Below are positions 36,643 through 44,562 of a stretch of 64,000 nt of DNA, one piece after another. Under the pieces are notes generated by a model. That model saw only the letters and a program-made list of their open reading frames with translations, was not told the origin of the DNA and did no database searches. The DNA comes from Ferrovibrio sp. (GTDB lineage: Bacteria > Pseudomonadota > Alphaproteobacteria > Ferrovibrionales > Ferrovibrionaceae), in assembly GCF_019636075.1 (NCBI RefSeq), contig NZ_JAHBYG010000007.1, forward strand, positions 1-64,000. The letters run 5' to 3'. Both the position numbers and the translations under genes were made by a program. Each line of letters opens with the position of its first letter. Position 1 is the first letter of the stretch.

Positions 36643-37422
36643 ATGGATCGTTTCAATCTGCCCGATGGCTCTCTGCACTATCGCCTGGAAGGCGATGCCG
36701 GCAAGCCGGTGCTGCTGCTGAGCAATTCGCTGGGCACCGACATGACCATGTGGGAACCGCAGATCGAGGCGCTGCTCGGGCATTTCCGCGTGCTGCGCTA
36801 CGATACCCGCGGGCATGGCGGCTCGCTGGTAACGCCCGGGCCCTACACGATGGATCAACTGGGCGGCGATGCGCTGATGCTGATCGAAGGCCTGGGCATC
36901 GAACGCGTGCATGTGGCCGGCGTTTCGCTGGGCGGCATGACGGCGCTGTGGCTGGCCGCCAATGCGCCGGCGAAAGTGGGCCGGATCCTGCCCAGCTTTA
37001 CCTCGGCCCATATCGGCATGCCGGAAATCTGGAACCAGCGTATCGCAACGGCCGAAAGCCAGGGCATGCAGCCCTTGCTGGATGGCGTGCTGGCGCGTTG
37101 GTTCACGCCGCAATTCCATGCCGCCGCACCGGCCACGCTGGCGCGGTTTCGCGCCATGCTGGGCGGGCAGAATCCGGCCGGCTATGCGGCGGCCTGCGCG
37201 GCGGTGCGGGATATGGATCTGCGCGCGCGGCTGAAGGATATCTCCGCGCCCAGCCTGGTGGTGATCGGCCAGCACGATCTGGCCACCCCGCCGGCCATGG
37301 GACACGCCATCGCAGCCGGTATCGCCGATGCGAAGACAGCCGAATTGCCGTGTGCGCATATCGGAAATGTAGAGGCCCGCGACGCCTATACCAGTTTGCT
37401 GCTGGATTTCCTCGCCGCCTGA
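36643..37422 (+). CDS. pcaD: 3-oxoadipate enol-lactonase
   Basis: Hydrolyses beta-ketoadipate enol-lactone to beta-ketoadipate. An alpha/beta hydrolase of 259 residues: LLLSNSLGTDMTMWEPQ, nucleophile in GVSLGGM (about 93), acid in GQHDLATPP (about 205) and His in CAHIGNVEARDAY (about 236), all typical of PcaD. It starts 5 bp after pcaB and ends the operon. The thiolase/CoA-transferase steps (pcaIJF) are not in the window. Confidence 0.95.
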   Translation: MDRFNLPDGSLHYRLEGDAGKPVLLLSNSLGTDMTMWEPQIEALLGHFRVLRYDTRGHGGSLVTPGPYTMDQLGGDALMLIEGLGIERVHVAGVSLGGMTALWLAANAPAKVGRILPSFTSAHIGMPEIWNQRIATAESQGMQPLLDGVLARWFTPQFHAAAPATLARFRAMLGGQNPAGYAAACAAVRDMDLRARLKDISAPSLVVIGQHDLATPPAMGHAIAAGIADAKTAELPCAHIGNVEARDAYTSLLLDFLAA

Positions 37423-37542
37423 CGAAAGCGGCGATTGCACGGGGCTGGCTTTTCCGCCCCGGGAGAAGAATAATGCCCGCCGGTTGAACGGGGGCGACTG
37501 AATGCAGCGATATCTGCGGCGGATCCGGGGGGCGCATTAGGC

Positions 37543-39084
37543 ATGGCGGAAGCTGAGCCATCGCGCCTGCGCGAGATTCGCCAAGGCATCGGCATACGCC
37601 TGCTGGCGCTGATCCTGCTGGTTTCCTCGGCAGCCACATTGCTGGCCACCGGGCTGCAACTCTATCTCGATTACCGCAGCGATGTGGCGATGATCCAGAC
37701 CCGTCTGGACGATATCGAACGCTCCAGCCTGGTCAGCCTCGCCGATGGCCTGTGGCGCCTGGAACAGACCCAATTGCGCTTGCAGCTTGAAGGCATGTTG
37801 CGGCTGCCCGATATGCGGGCCCTGCAATTGGATGAAATTTCCGGCGATGGCCGGCAGCGCAATCTGATCAGCCTGGGCGAACCCGATACGCAGGCCAGCC
37901 CGTCGTCTCGCATCCTGCGCGAGATGGCGATCCATCATACCGATCGCGGGCAACAGCGCCTGATCGGCCATCTGCGGGTGGAAGCCACGCTGGATGGCGT
38001 GTATCGCCGCCTGGCAGACAAAGCGGTGGTGATTCTCGCCACCCAGGGCGTGAAGACGTTTCTGGTTTCGCTGTTCATCCTGTTCATCGTGCATCGGCTG
38101 GTAACGCGGCATCTGGCCGATATCGCGCGCTATGTGGATAGCTTCAAGATCGAATTCCCGCAGCCGTTGCTGGAATTGCGCCGGCCGCCGCGCAATCCGC
38201 CAGACGAGCTGGACCGGATGGTTTCCAGCTTCAATGCCATGTGCGAGACTCTGCGCCAAGCCTATATGAGTTTGCAGGAGGCGCATGCCGAACTGGAGCG
38301 CGATATCGAAGCGCGCCGCGCCGCGGAAGCCGAAGTGACGCGGCTGAACGAAGCGCTGGAAACCCGCGTGCAGCAACGCACCGCCGAACTGGAAGCCGCC
38401 AATCGCGAATTGGCCGCCTTCAGCTATTCGGTATCCCACGATCTGCGCGCGCCGCTGCGCCGCATCGAGGGTTTCGGCAAGGCGCTGGAGGAAGACGGCG
38501 GGCCGGCGCTGGATGAACGCGGCCGGCATTATCTCTCGCGCATCCGCAATGCTGCGCGCGACATGACCGAGATGGTGGATAGCTTCCTGCGGCTGTCGCG
38601 CGCTGCCGCCGGCTCGCTCACCATCGAAAGCGTCGATCTCTCGCGCCTGGCCCGCCTGGCCGCCGAGAAGCAGCAGGAAAAAGACCCACAGCGCCGCGTG
38701 GCGGTGAGCGTGATGACCGGGCTGAGCGTGGAAGGCGACCGCCGCCTGCTCACCGCGCTTTTGGAAAACCTGTTCGAGAATGCCTGGAAATATACCCGCG
38801 ACACCGAGGCGGCGGCGGTGAGTTTTTCGGCCGGCCCGATGGATGGCCGCATGGTCTATACGGTGCGCGACAACGGCGCCGGTTTCGACATGGAACAGGC
38901 CGATCTGCTGTTCACCCCGTTCACCCGCCTGCATGGCGGCGAAGAATTCGAGGGCACCGGCATCGGCCTGGCCACTGTGCAGCGCATTCTCGCGCGCCAT
39001 GGCGGCCGGGTTTGGGCCGAAGCCGTGCCGGGCCAGGGCGCGGCGTTTCATTTCACGTTCTGGGAAAATGGGCGCAATGCCTGA
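37543..39084 (+). CDS. Membrane sensor histidine kinase
   Basis: A 513-residue kinase. Two membrane helices (about 19-41 and 168-188) flank a periplasmic sensor region of about 125 residues. A HAMP-like linker follows, then a coiled coil, then the H-box SVSHDLRAPLRRIEGF with H299 as phospho-acceptor. The ATPase has an N box in LLENLFENAWKYT, a G1 box in DNGAGFD and a G2 box in GTGIGLATVQ. The output domain resembles phytochrome-type kinases. It lies 30 bp upstream of a receiver-GGDEF-EAL gene, its likely partner. Confidence 0.93.
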   Translation: MAEAEPSRLREIRQGIGIRLLALILLVSSAATLLATGLQLYLDYRSDVAMIQTRLDDIERSSLVSLADGLWRLEQTQLRLQLEGMLRLPDMRALQLDEISGDGRQRNLISLGEPDTQASPSSRILREMAIHHTDRGQQRLIGHLRVEATLDGVYRRLADKAVVILATQGVKTFLVSLFILFIVHRLVTRHLADIARYVDSFKIEFPQPLLELRRPPRNPPDELDRMVSSFNAMCETLRQAYMSLQEAHAELERDIEARRAAEAEVTRLNEALETRVQQRTAELEAANRELAAFSYSVSHDLRAPLRRIEGFGKALEEDGGPALDERGRHYLSRIRNAARDMTEMVDSFLRLSRAAAGSLTIESVDLSRLARLAAEKQQEKDPQRRVAVSVMTGLSVEGDRRLLTALLENLFENAWKYTRDTEAAAVSFSAGPMDGRMVYTVRDNGAGFDMEQADLLFTPFTRLHGGEEFEGTGIGLATVQRILARHGGRVWAEAVPGQGAAFHFTFWENGRNA

Positions 39085-39114
39085 TCTGCGTGGCTTGGGG
39101 TGTAGGGTTCAGGT

Positions 39115-41193
39115 ATGAAAGTGCCGATTTCTTTGTTGCTTGTGGAAGATTCGGAGGACGACGCCGAATTGGTTGTGATGGAGCTGGTGCGTAGCGGCTA
39201 TTCGCCCAGCTTCCGCCGCGTGGAATCCGCTGCCGCGCTGCGCGCCGCGCTGGAGGAAACCGAATGGGATGCCGTGCTGTCGGATTTCCGACTGCCCGGC
39301 TTCGGCGCCGAACAGGCGCTGGCCATCCTGCATGAAAGCGGCAAGGATTTGCCTTTCATCATCCTGTCTGGCGTGGTGGGCGCCGAGGAAGCCGTGCAAT
39401 TGCTCAAGCGCGGCGCGCATGATTTCCTCAACAAGGATTCGCTGGCGCGGCTGATCCCGGCATTGGAGCGCGAATTGCGCGAGGCCAAGGAACGCCGCCA
39501 GCGCCGCCGCGCGGAAGAGGAATTGCGCATCCTCTCGCTGGCCGTACAGCAAAGCCCGATCAGCGTGATGATCACCGATCGCAACGGCATCATCAGCTAT
39601 GTGAATCCGAAATTCGAGGAAGTGAGCGGCTATCGCTCCGACGAGGCGCTGGGCCAGCGGCTGGATTTCATCCGCTTCGACCAGCAGGAGGAAAATCCCT
39701 ATCAGGATCTCTGGGCCACCGTGCGCAGCGGTGTGGAATGGCGCGGCGAATGCTGCAACCAGCGCGCCGATGGGCAGATTTTCTGGGAATACATCACGGT
39801 GTCGCCGCTGAAGAACGCGCTCGGCGCGGTCACGCATTTCGTGGCGGTGAAAGAGGATATCACCGTGCGCCGCTCGTATGAGGAATATCTGCGGCGGCAG
39901 GCGCATTTCGATCCGCTCACCGGGCTGCCCAACCGCATGCTGCTGCTGGACCGGGTGGATCAGGCCATCGTGCAGGCACAGCGCAATCGCGGCAAGGCGG
40001 CGGTGCTTTGCGTGGATCTCGACCGCTTCAAGCATGTGAACGACACGCTGGGCCATGCCGCCGGCGACGCGCTGTTGAAGGAGGCCGCCAACCGCCTGGC
40101 CGGTTGCGCGCGGGAAAGCGACACCATCGCGCGGCTGGCCGGCGATGAATTCGTGCTGCTGCTGCCCGGCGTGGATGGTTCGGTGGGCGCGCAACGCGTG
40201 GCGCAGCGCGTGGTGGATGCCTTCGCCTTGCCTTTCGGCCTGGAAGGGCAGGAGCATTTCGTTACCGCCAGCATCGGCATCGCACTGTTTCCCGATGATG
40301 GCGTGGAACGGCAATTGCTGCTGCGCAATGCCGATCTGGCGATGTACAAGGCCAAGGAACTGGGCCGCAACGGCTATCAGTTCTTCACCGCCGATATCAA
40401 TATCCGCATGCAGGAGCGGCTGGCGCTGGAGGCGCGGCTGCGCAATGCGCTGCGGCGGCAGGAATTGCATCTGCATTTCCAGCCGATCATGGATTTGCGC
40501 AATGGCCAGGCGATTGCCCTGGAAGCCTTGCTGCGCTGGATAACGGCCGATGGCATCAGCGTGCCGCCCGATCAATTCGTGCCGGTGGCGGAAGAGATCG
40601 GGCTGATCCGCGAAATCGGCGACTGGGCGGCGCGCAAGGCCTGCGAATTGCTGCGCGACCGGCCGGAGATTCCGCGCGTGGCGTTGAATGTATCGCCGCG
40701 GCAATTGCGCGTGGCGGGGTTTGCCGACCGGATGGGCGAATTGCTGGCCGAACATGGCCTGCCGGCCGAACGGCTGGAACTGGAAATCACCGAAAGCGTG
40801 CTGATGGACGATGCCTCGGAAGCCGAAGCCAATCTGCGGCGGCTGAACGAGATCGGCATCCGCCTGGTGGTGGATGATTTCGGCACCGGCTATTCATCGC
40901 TGGCCTATCTGCGGCGCTATCCATTCAAGGCGCTGAAGATCGACCGCTCGTTCGTGAATGCCGCGCCGCGCGATGCCAATGCGGCGCGCCTGGTGGAGGC
41001 GGTGCTGGCGATGGCACGCGGGCTTGGCCTGGATGCGGTGGCGGAAGGCGTGGAAACCGCCGAACAGCTCAACTTCCTGCGCCGACGCGGCTGCGAGATG
41101 GCGCAAGGCTTTCTGCTTGGCCGTCCGCAACCGGTGGAAAAACTGCCGGCGACGCTGGAAGCCGCCGGCAGGATGCTGCGCGATACGCTTTAG
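39115..41193 (+). CDS. Receiver-PAS-GGDEF-EAL response regulator (c-di-GMP turnover)
   Basis: A 692-residue cytoplasmic regulator. The receiver (about 5-120) has phospho-acceptor D57 (LSDFRLPG) and K107. A PAS domain follows (about 145-255). The GGDEF domain (about 260-425) has AGDEF (342-346) in place of GGDEF, which may or may not be active. The EAL domain (about 440-690) keeps EALLRW, LNVSPRQL, ITESVLMDD, DDFGTGYSSL, KIDRSF and AEGVET, so it should be an active phosphodiesterase. It is probably controlled by the kinase encoded upstream. Confidence 0.95.
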   Translation: MKVPISLLLVEDSEDDAELVVMELVRSGYSPSFRRVESAAALRAALEETEWDAVLSDFRLPGFGAEQALAILHESGKDLPFIILSGVVGAEEAVQLLKRGAHDFLNKDSLARLIPALERELREAKERRQRRRAEEELRILSLAVQQSPISVMITDRNGIISYVNPKFEEVSGYRSDEALGQRLDFIRFDQQEENPYQDLWATVRSGVEWRGECCNQRADGQIFWEYITVSPLKNALGAVTHFVAVKEDITVRRSYEEYLRRQAHFDPLTGLPNRMLLLDRVDQAIVQAQRNRGKAAVLCVDLDRFKHVNDTLGHAAGDALLKEAANRLAGCARESDTIARLAGDEFVLLLPGVDGSVGAQRVAQRVVDAFALPFGLEGQEHFVTASIGIALFPDDGVERQLLLRNADLAMYKAKELGRNGYQFFTADINIRMQERLALEARLRNALRRQELHLHFQPIMDLRNGQAIALEALLRWITADGISVPPDQFVPVAEEIGLIREIGDWAARKACELLRDRPEIPRVALNVSPRQLRVAGFADRMGELLAEHGLPAERLELEITESVLMDDASEAEANLRRLNEIGIRLVVDDFGTGYSSLAYLRRYPFKALKIDRSFVNAAPRDANAARLVEAVLAMARGLGLDAVAEGVETAEQLNFLRRRGCEMAQGFLLGRPQPVEKLPATLEAAGRMLRDTL

Positions 41194-41225
41194 CTTTTAT
41201 CTTAAGCTGCGATTCAAGCCACTGC

Positions 41226-42008
41226 TTAAGCTACTGCGGCCAGATCGCCGGCTTCCGCGCCGCGCTGTGCGGCCAGGCCGCCCTGCAGGGCTTCCATCGC
41301 CTGCATGCCTTCCTGGCGGCTGACCAGCCCGGCCTCGAAGATCGAGAAGGAAAAGCTGAAGAAGGCAGCCTGCACGCCGGTCTGCTCCACCGCGAGATCG
41401 CCGGCAAAGCGGAAGCGGCTGCCCTTGCGGGTTTCCTTTTCGCGCACGGTGTAGCGCAGCCGCGCATCCAGCGGGAAGGCGAAGCGGTTATACTTGATGT
41501 TCATATCGTTGAAGACGAAGGAGAACTTGCGGTCCTTCGGCAGGTAGAAGGCTTCCGTCACCGCCATCGGGCCCTGGCGGGCCGCCTCGATCAGGATCAT
41601 GCCCTGCACATGCTGGCCGCTTTGATGGTCGCGCATCAATTCGCCGCGCTCGTCGATCATCAGATGCATCTCGAATACATCCTCGGCGATTTGCCGGGGT
41701 TCCGAGATCAGCGTGTTATGCGGATCCTGCTTGTGGCTCAGATGGCTGCTGGCGCGCTTCGGGCGGTTATACCAGGGGCCGAAATCATACAGCCCGGCAT
41801 TGGGCGCCCGGGGCGCCATATCCAGAATCTCCGCCACCATGTCGTCGCCCAACCCCTGGCCCGGCACCAGCACCATGCGGCCCTGGCTGAAAAGCGGGGT
41901 CTGTTCTCCGCTCAGCCATTGCCGCAATTGCGAAATGGTGATCGCGTCTTTTCCGGCACAGAATGCCGAGAACTTATCGCTTACTACGAGCATAATTTGT
42001 TCGCGCAT
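41226..42008 (-). CDS. AfsA-type (A-factor biosynthesis) hotdog-domain protein
   Basis: A 260-residue protein. ATG 42008 has AGAGGG eight bases upstream. The central block HNTLISEPRQIAEDVFEMHL and DHQSGQHVQGMILIEAARQG (about 131-185) matches the AfsA hotdog repeat, in which actinobacterial AfsA joins a beta-ketoacyl chain to dihydroxyacetone phosphate for gamma-butyrolactone signals. Here only one clear repeat is seen, with an N-terminal region (residues 1-110) I do not recognise. A lipid-signal or fatty-acyl role is possible. No acyl carrier or lactone-receptor gene is visible nearby. Confidence 0.7.
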   Translation of the reverse strand: MREQIMLVVSDKFSAFCAGKDAITISQLRQWLSGEQTPLFSQGRMVLVPGQGLGDDMVAEILDMAPRAPNAGLYDFGPWYNRPKRASSHLSHKQDPHNTLISEPRQIAEDVFEMHLMIDERGELMRDHQSGQHVQGMILIEAARQGPMAVTEAFYLPKDRKFSFVFNDMNIKYNRFAFPLDARLRYTVREKETRKGSRFRFAGDLAVEQTGVQAAFFSFSFSIFEAGLVSRQEGMQAMEALQGGLAAQRGAEAGDLAAVA

Positions 42009-42042
42009 CTCTGAATCCCTCTTCGTGATACTACCCAGCCAA

Positions 42043-42065
42043 GGCCTGCGGGTTCTGCGCAGGCC
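42043..42065. repeat. Perfect 8-bp inverted repeat in the AfsA-like gene leader
   Basis: GGCCTGCG and CGCAGGCC are separated by 7 bp, 35 bp before the AfsA-like start codon. It could be an operator or a leader hairpin on the leftward transcript; no function is known. Confidence 0.5.
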
Positions 42066-42182
42066 ACGAGGCAAACCTAAAAGGGAAAGAGTGCACAAAG
42101 AGTTAGCTGCCGGGTGCGGCTGCGGTAATCCCGTTGTCACGGCGCTGTAACAGCCCGCGCCCTATACCAGAAGGTGAATTTG

Positions 42183-42338
42183 ATGACACTTATTGGCATC
42201 GTCAGTAAGTGGTTTGGAAAAATAGAAATACTCTTATTGATTTGCGCTCCTACAACAAAAAGGCGTGCTGCATTGCGTCAAACCGCCGGCGAGACAATCT
42301 GCAATCCGGTTAAATTGTTCATTTCAGAAGAATTTTAG
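42183..42338 (+). CDS. Possible 51-residue small protein
   Basis: In the 430-bp gap (42009-42438), which is otherwise AT-rich and without an evident gene, a plus-strand frame starts at ATG 42183 after GAAGGTGA, at fair spacing. It encodes 51 residues with a short hydrophobic stretch (IEILLLICAP) and a basic middle (TTKRRAALRQ). No family recognised. Base composition differs from the neighbours. It may be chance; the rest of the gap probably holds promoters of the two leftward and divergent units. Confidence 0.25.
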   Translation: MTLIGIVSKWFGKIEILLLICAPTTKRRAALRQTAGETICNPVKLFISEEF

Positions 42339-42438
42339 ACACAACCCCTCGAATCGTGAGGCGGCATCGCATCACAATCAAAAGAAGAATTTATACGTTG
42401 GGTGGAAACGTGCCGCGGCATTTCGCCGCAGCAAGTGA

Positions 42439-43221
42439 TCAATCGAGGTATTTCGATGCCAGCGCGGCATAGAGCCGCTCGCGTTCGCGCGCCAGGCAAT
42501 CCCAGAAACGGTTCACCAGCGGGCCATTGGCCTCGAAGAATTGCCGCGAGGTGGCGATGTAGTAATCGCCGGTGGCCAACGGCGGCTGCAGCTTTTCGAT
42601 CCGTCCGCTGCTGTTGCTGCGTTCGATGTAATAGTCGCCGATATTCTCCAGCGTGGCCACGGCGCCCACACGGCCGCGCTCCAACATGGGGAAAAGCTGG
42701 CGGTCGTATTGCACCTCTTCAACATCCACGCCGCGCGCGCGCAAGGTATTGGCCATCACGAAACCGGAATTCACGCCCAGCGGGCCATTCAGGCCGGTGA
42801 TGCTTTTGCCGTTCCAGGCCACGGGATTGCCGCGCAGGCGATACAGCATGTAGCTGATCGTGGCGCCGCGCCGGCTGGCATCGGGTTTGCCATCCTGCAT
42901 CGGATAGGCCAGATATTCGGTACGCTCGGGCGTGAAGGTGAGGCCAAGCATGGCATCGAGCTGGCCGGCGCGCACTTCCTCATGCAGACGGCGCACCGGC
43001 AAGCGGATGAAAACCGGCTTCGCACCCACGGCTATGGTGCAATCGCGCACCAACTCCACCGACAGGCCAGGCTTCTCCGGCAGTTCCGGCCCGTTGCCGA
43101 GGAAATACGGAGAAACATCGTGGTCGCCATACCCAAAGCGGATATCAAGCGCAAAAGCCGGAAGCGACAGCGCGACAAAAACAACGACAGACATAGCGCG
43201 CAATATCGGCATGCAGCGCAT
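42439..43221 (-). CDS. Periplasmic solute-binding protein, family 3-like (orphan)
   Basis: A 260-residue exported protein: signal peptide (about 1-24, cleavage after AFA) and an SBP_bac_3-type fold (VELVRDCTIAVGAKPVFIRLP, MLGLTFTPERTEYLAYPM, NSGFVMANTLRARG). No ABC permease or ATPase gene is nearby, so it could be a stand-alone sensor or supply a distant transporter. A TTTCTGATACGTG sequence is repeated twice just upstream (about 43247-43280), possibly regulatory. Confidence 0.8.
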   Translation of the reverse strand: MRCMPILRAMSVVVFVALSLPAFALDIRFGYGDHDVSPYFLGNGPELPEKPGLSVELVRDCTIAVGAKPVFIRLPVRRLHEEVRAGQLDAMLGLTFTPERTEYLAYPMQDGKPDASRRGATISYMLYRLRGNPVAWNGKSITGLNGPLGVNSGFVMANTLRARGVDVEEVQYDRQLFPMLERGRVGAVATLENIGDYYIERSNSSGRIEKLQPPLATGDYYIATSRQFFEANGPLVNRFWDCLARERERLYAALASKYLD

Positions 43222-43385
43222 GCTCCAGCTTCCTCCGCAAAATGTATTTCTGATACGTGCGATGTGTTTCTGATACGTGGAATGCGCATAGTGTAATCAA
43301 TAAACATGGCAAGACAATGAAATTGTCCCGACCGCGTAGTAATTATGCAAACCACATAAAGAAGGCTCCATAAACCGCACGTTAT

Positions 43386-44408
43386 TCAATGTATCCGTGC
43401 GATAATGCGTCCGATCCTGTTGCTGTGTGCGAACAAATCGGCGAAAGCCGTGGGCAATGCTTCCAGGCCGTCGCGCATATCCTCGCGATGTTTCAAACGG
43501 CCCTGCAAAATCCAATCGCCAAGCTGTGTAATCGCTTTGTCATATTCGCCATGATGCGCATGCGAGGCAACGCCAAGCAAGCGCAACCGGCGCGTGATCA
43601 CGAATCCGGTTTGCGTGATTCCATGACGCATGCCGGGCGCGAGATTATAGTCGCCCACCTGGCCGCAAAGCAGCACGCGGCCATTCATGCGCATGCAGGG
43701 CAGCACGGCATCGATCAGCGCATTGCCCACATTATCGAACATTATGTCGATCCCATCGGGGCAGAGCCCACGGATGGCCGCGGTGAGATCGGCTTCACGC
43801 GTGTGGTCGATGGCGCCGGCAAAGCCGAGATCGCCGGTCAGCCATGCGCATTTTTCCGCGCCGCCGGCAATGCCGATGGCGCGCGCACCGAGAATGCCGG
43901 CAATCTGCCCCGCCGCCGAACCAACGCCGCCGGCCGCCGATGAGATCAGCACGGTTTCATTCGGTTTCACGTCGCCATAAGCGGTGAGGCCGAAATACGC
44001 GGTCAGTCCCGCGCTGCCGAGGATGCCGGCATATAATTCCGGTGCCAGGCGAGACACATTCAGCTTGCGCAGCGCCGCCGCCGGCAGCGCATGCGCCTCG
44101 CGCCAGCCGAGATTGCCGCTCACCCAATCGCCAGCGGCGAAATCCGGGCTGCGCGACGCCAGCACTATGCCCACGCCGTTGCCCTCGATGGGATCATCGG
44201 GCGCCAATGGCGGCGCGAAACTGGCATTGCCATCCAGCCGTGTCCGCAAGGCCGGACTGACCGGAATGAAGCGGGCCGCCACCAGCACCATGCCTTCGCC
44301 CAGCGGCGGCAATGGCCGCGTCTCGATGCGGAAATCGTCAGGCCTGGGGGCGCCATCCGGGCGGCGCGCCAGAACCACCAGCCGTGTCGTATCCGTCATC
44401 TCCGCCAT
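43386..44408 (-). CDS. NADP-dependent oxidoreductase, MDR family (CurA/PTGR-like)
   Basis: A 340-residue zinc-independent medium-chain dehydrogenase/reductase. The Rossmann motif is SSAAGGVGSAAGQIA (about 155-169). NxGG-like regions and the C-terminal HREDMRDGLEALPTAFADLF are typical of 2-alkenal or prostaglandin reductases (curA/PTGR). It likely reduces activated C=C bonds with NADPH. An internal ATG (44399) is an alternative start. It is divergent from the acyl-CoA carboxylase gene with a 154-bp gap. Confidence 0.9.
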   Translation of the reverse strand: MAEMTDTTRLVVLARRPDGAPRPDDFRIETRPLPPLGEGMVLVAARFIPVSPALRTRLDGNASFAPPLAPDDPIEGNGVGIVLASRSPDFAAGDWVSGNLGWREAHALPAAALRKLNVSRLAPELYAGILGSAGLTAYFGLTAYGDVKPNETVLISSAAGGVGSAAGQIAGILGARAIGIAGGAEKCAWLTGDLGFAGAIDHTREADLTAAIRGLCPDGIDIMFDNVGNALIDAVLPCMRMNGRVLLCGQVGDYNLAPGMRHGITQTGFVITRRLRLLGVASHAHHGEYDKAITQLGDWILQGRLKHREDMRDGLEALPTAFADLFAHSNRIGRIIARIH

Positions 44409-44562
44409 CCCGCTGCTGCTGCCTGGGATTAGTCATGCCCACAGCGATGGCGGTAAGGCAAGTCTCTTGGCGAACCGGCGCTTGCCGCCACGGCAATATG
44501 CCAGGGGCATTGACCATGCCTGCCACGCTCCACGACAATCGGCGCAAGACCCGGGAGGATGC

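Noticed and set aside
43984..44562. Upstream extension of the acyl-CoA carboxylase frame
   Set aside because: It runs antisense through the MDR oxidoreductase; the biotin carboxylase domain starts at ATG 44563 with a ribosome-binding site.
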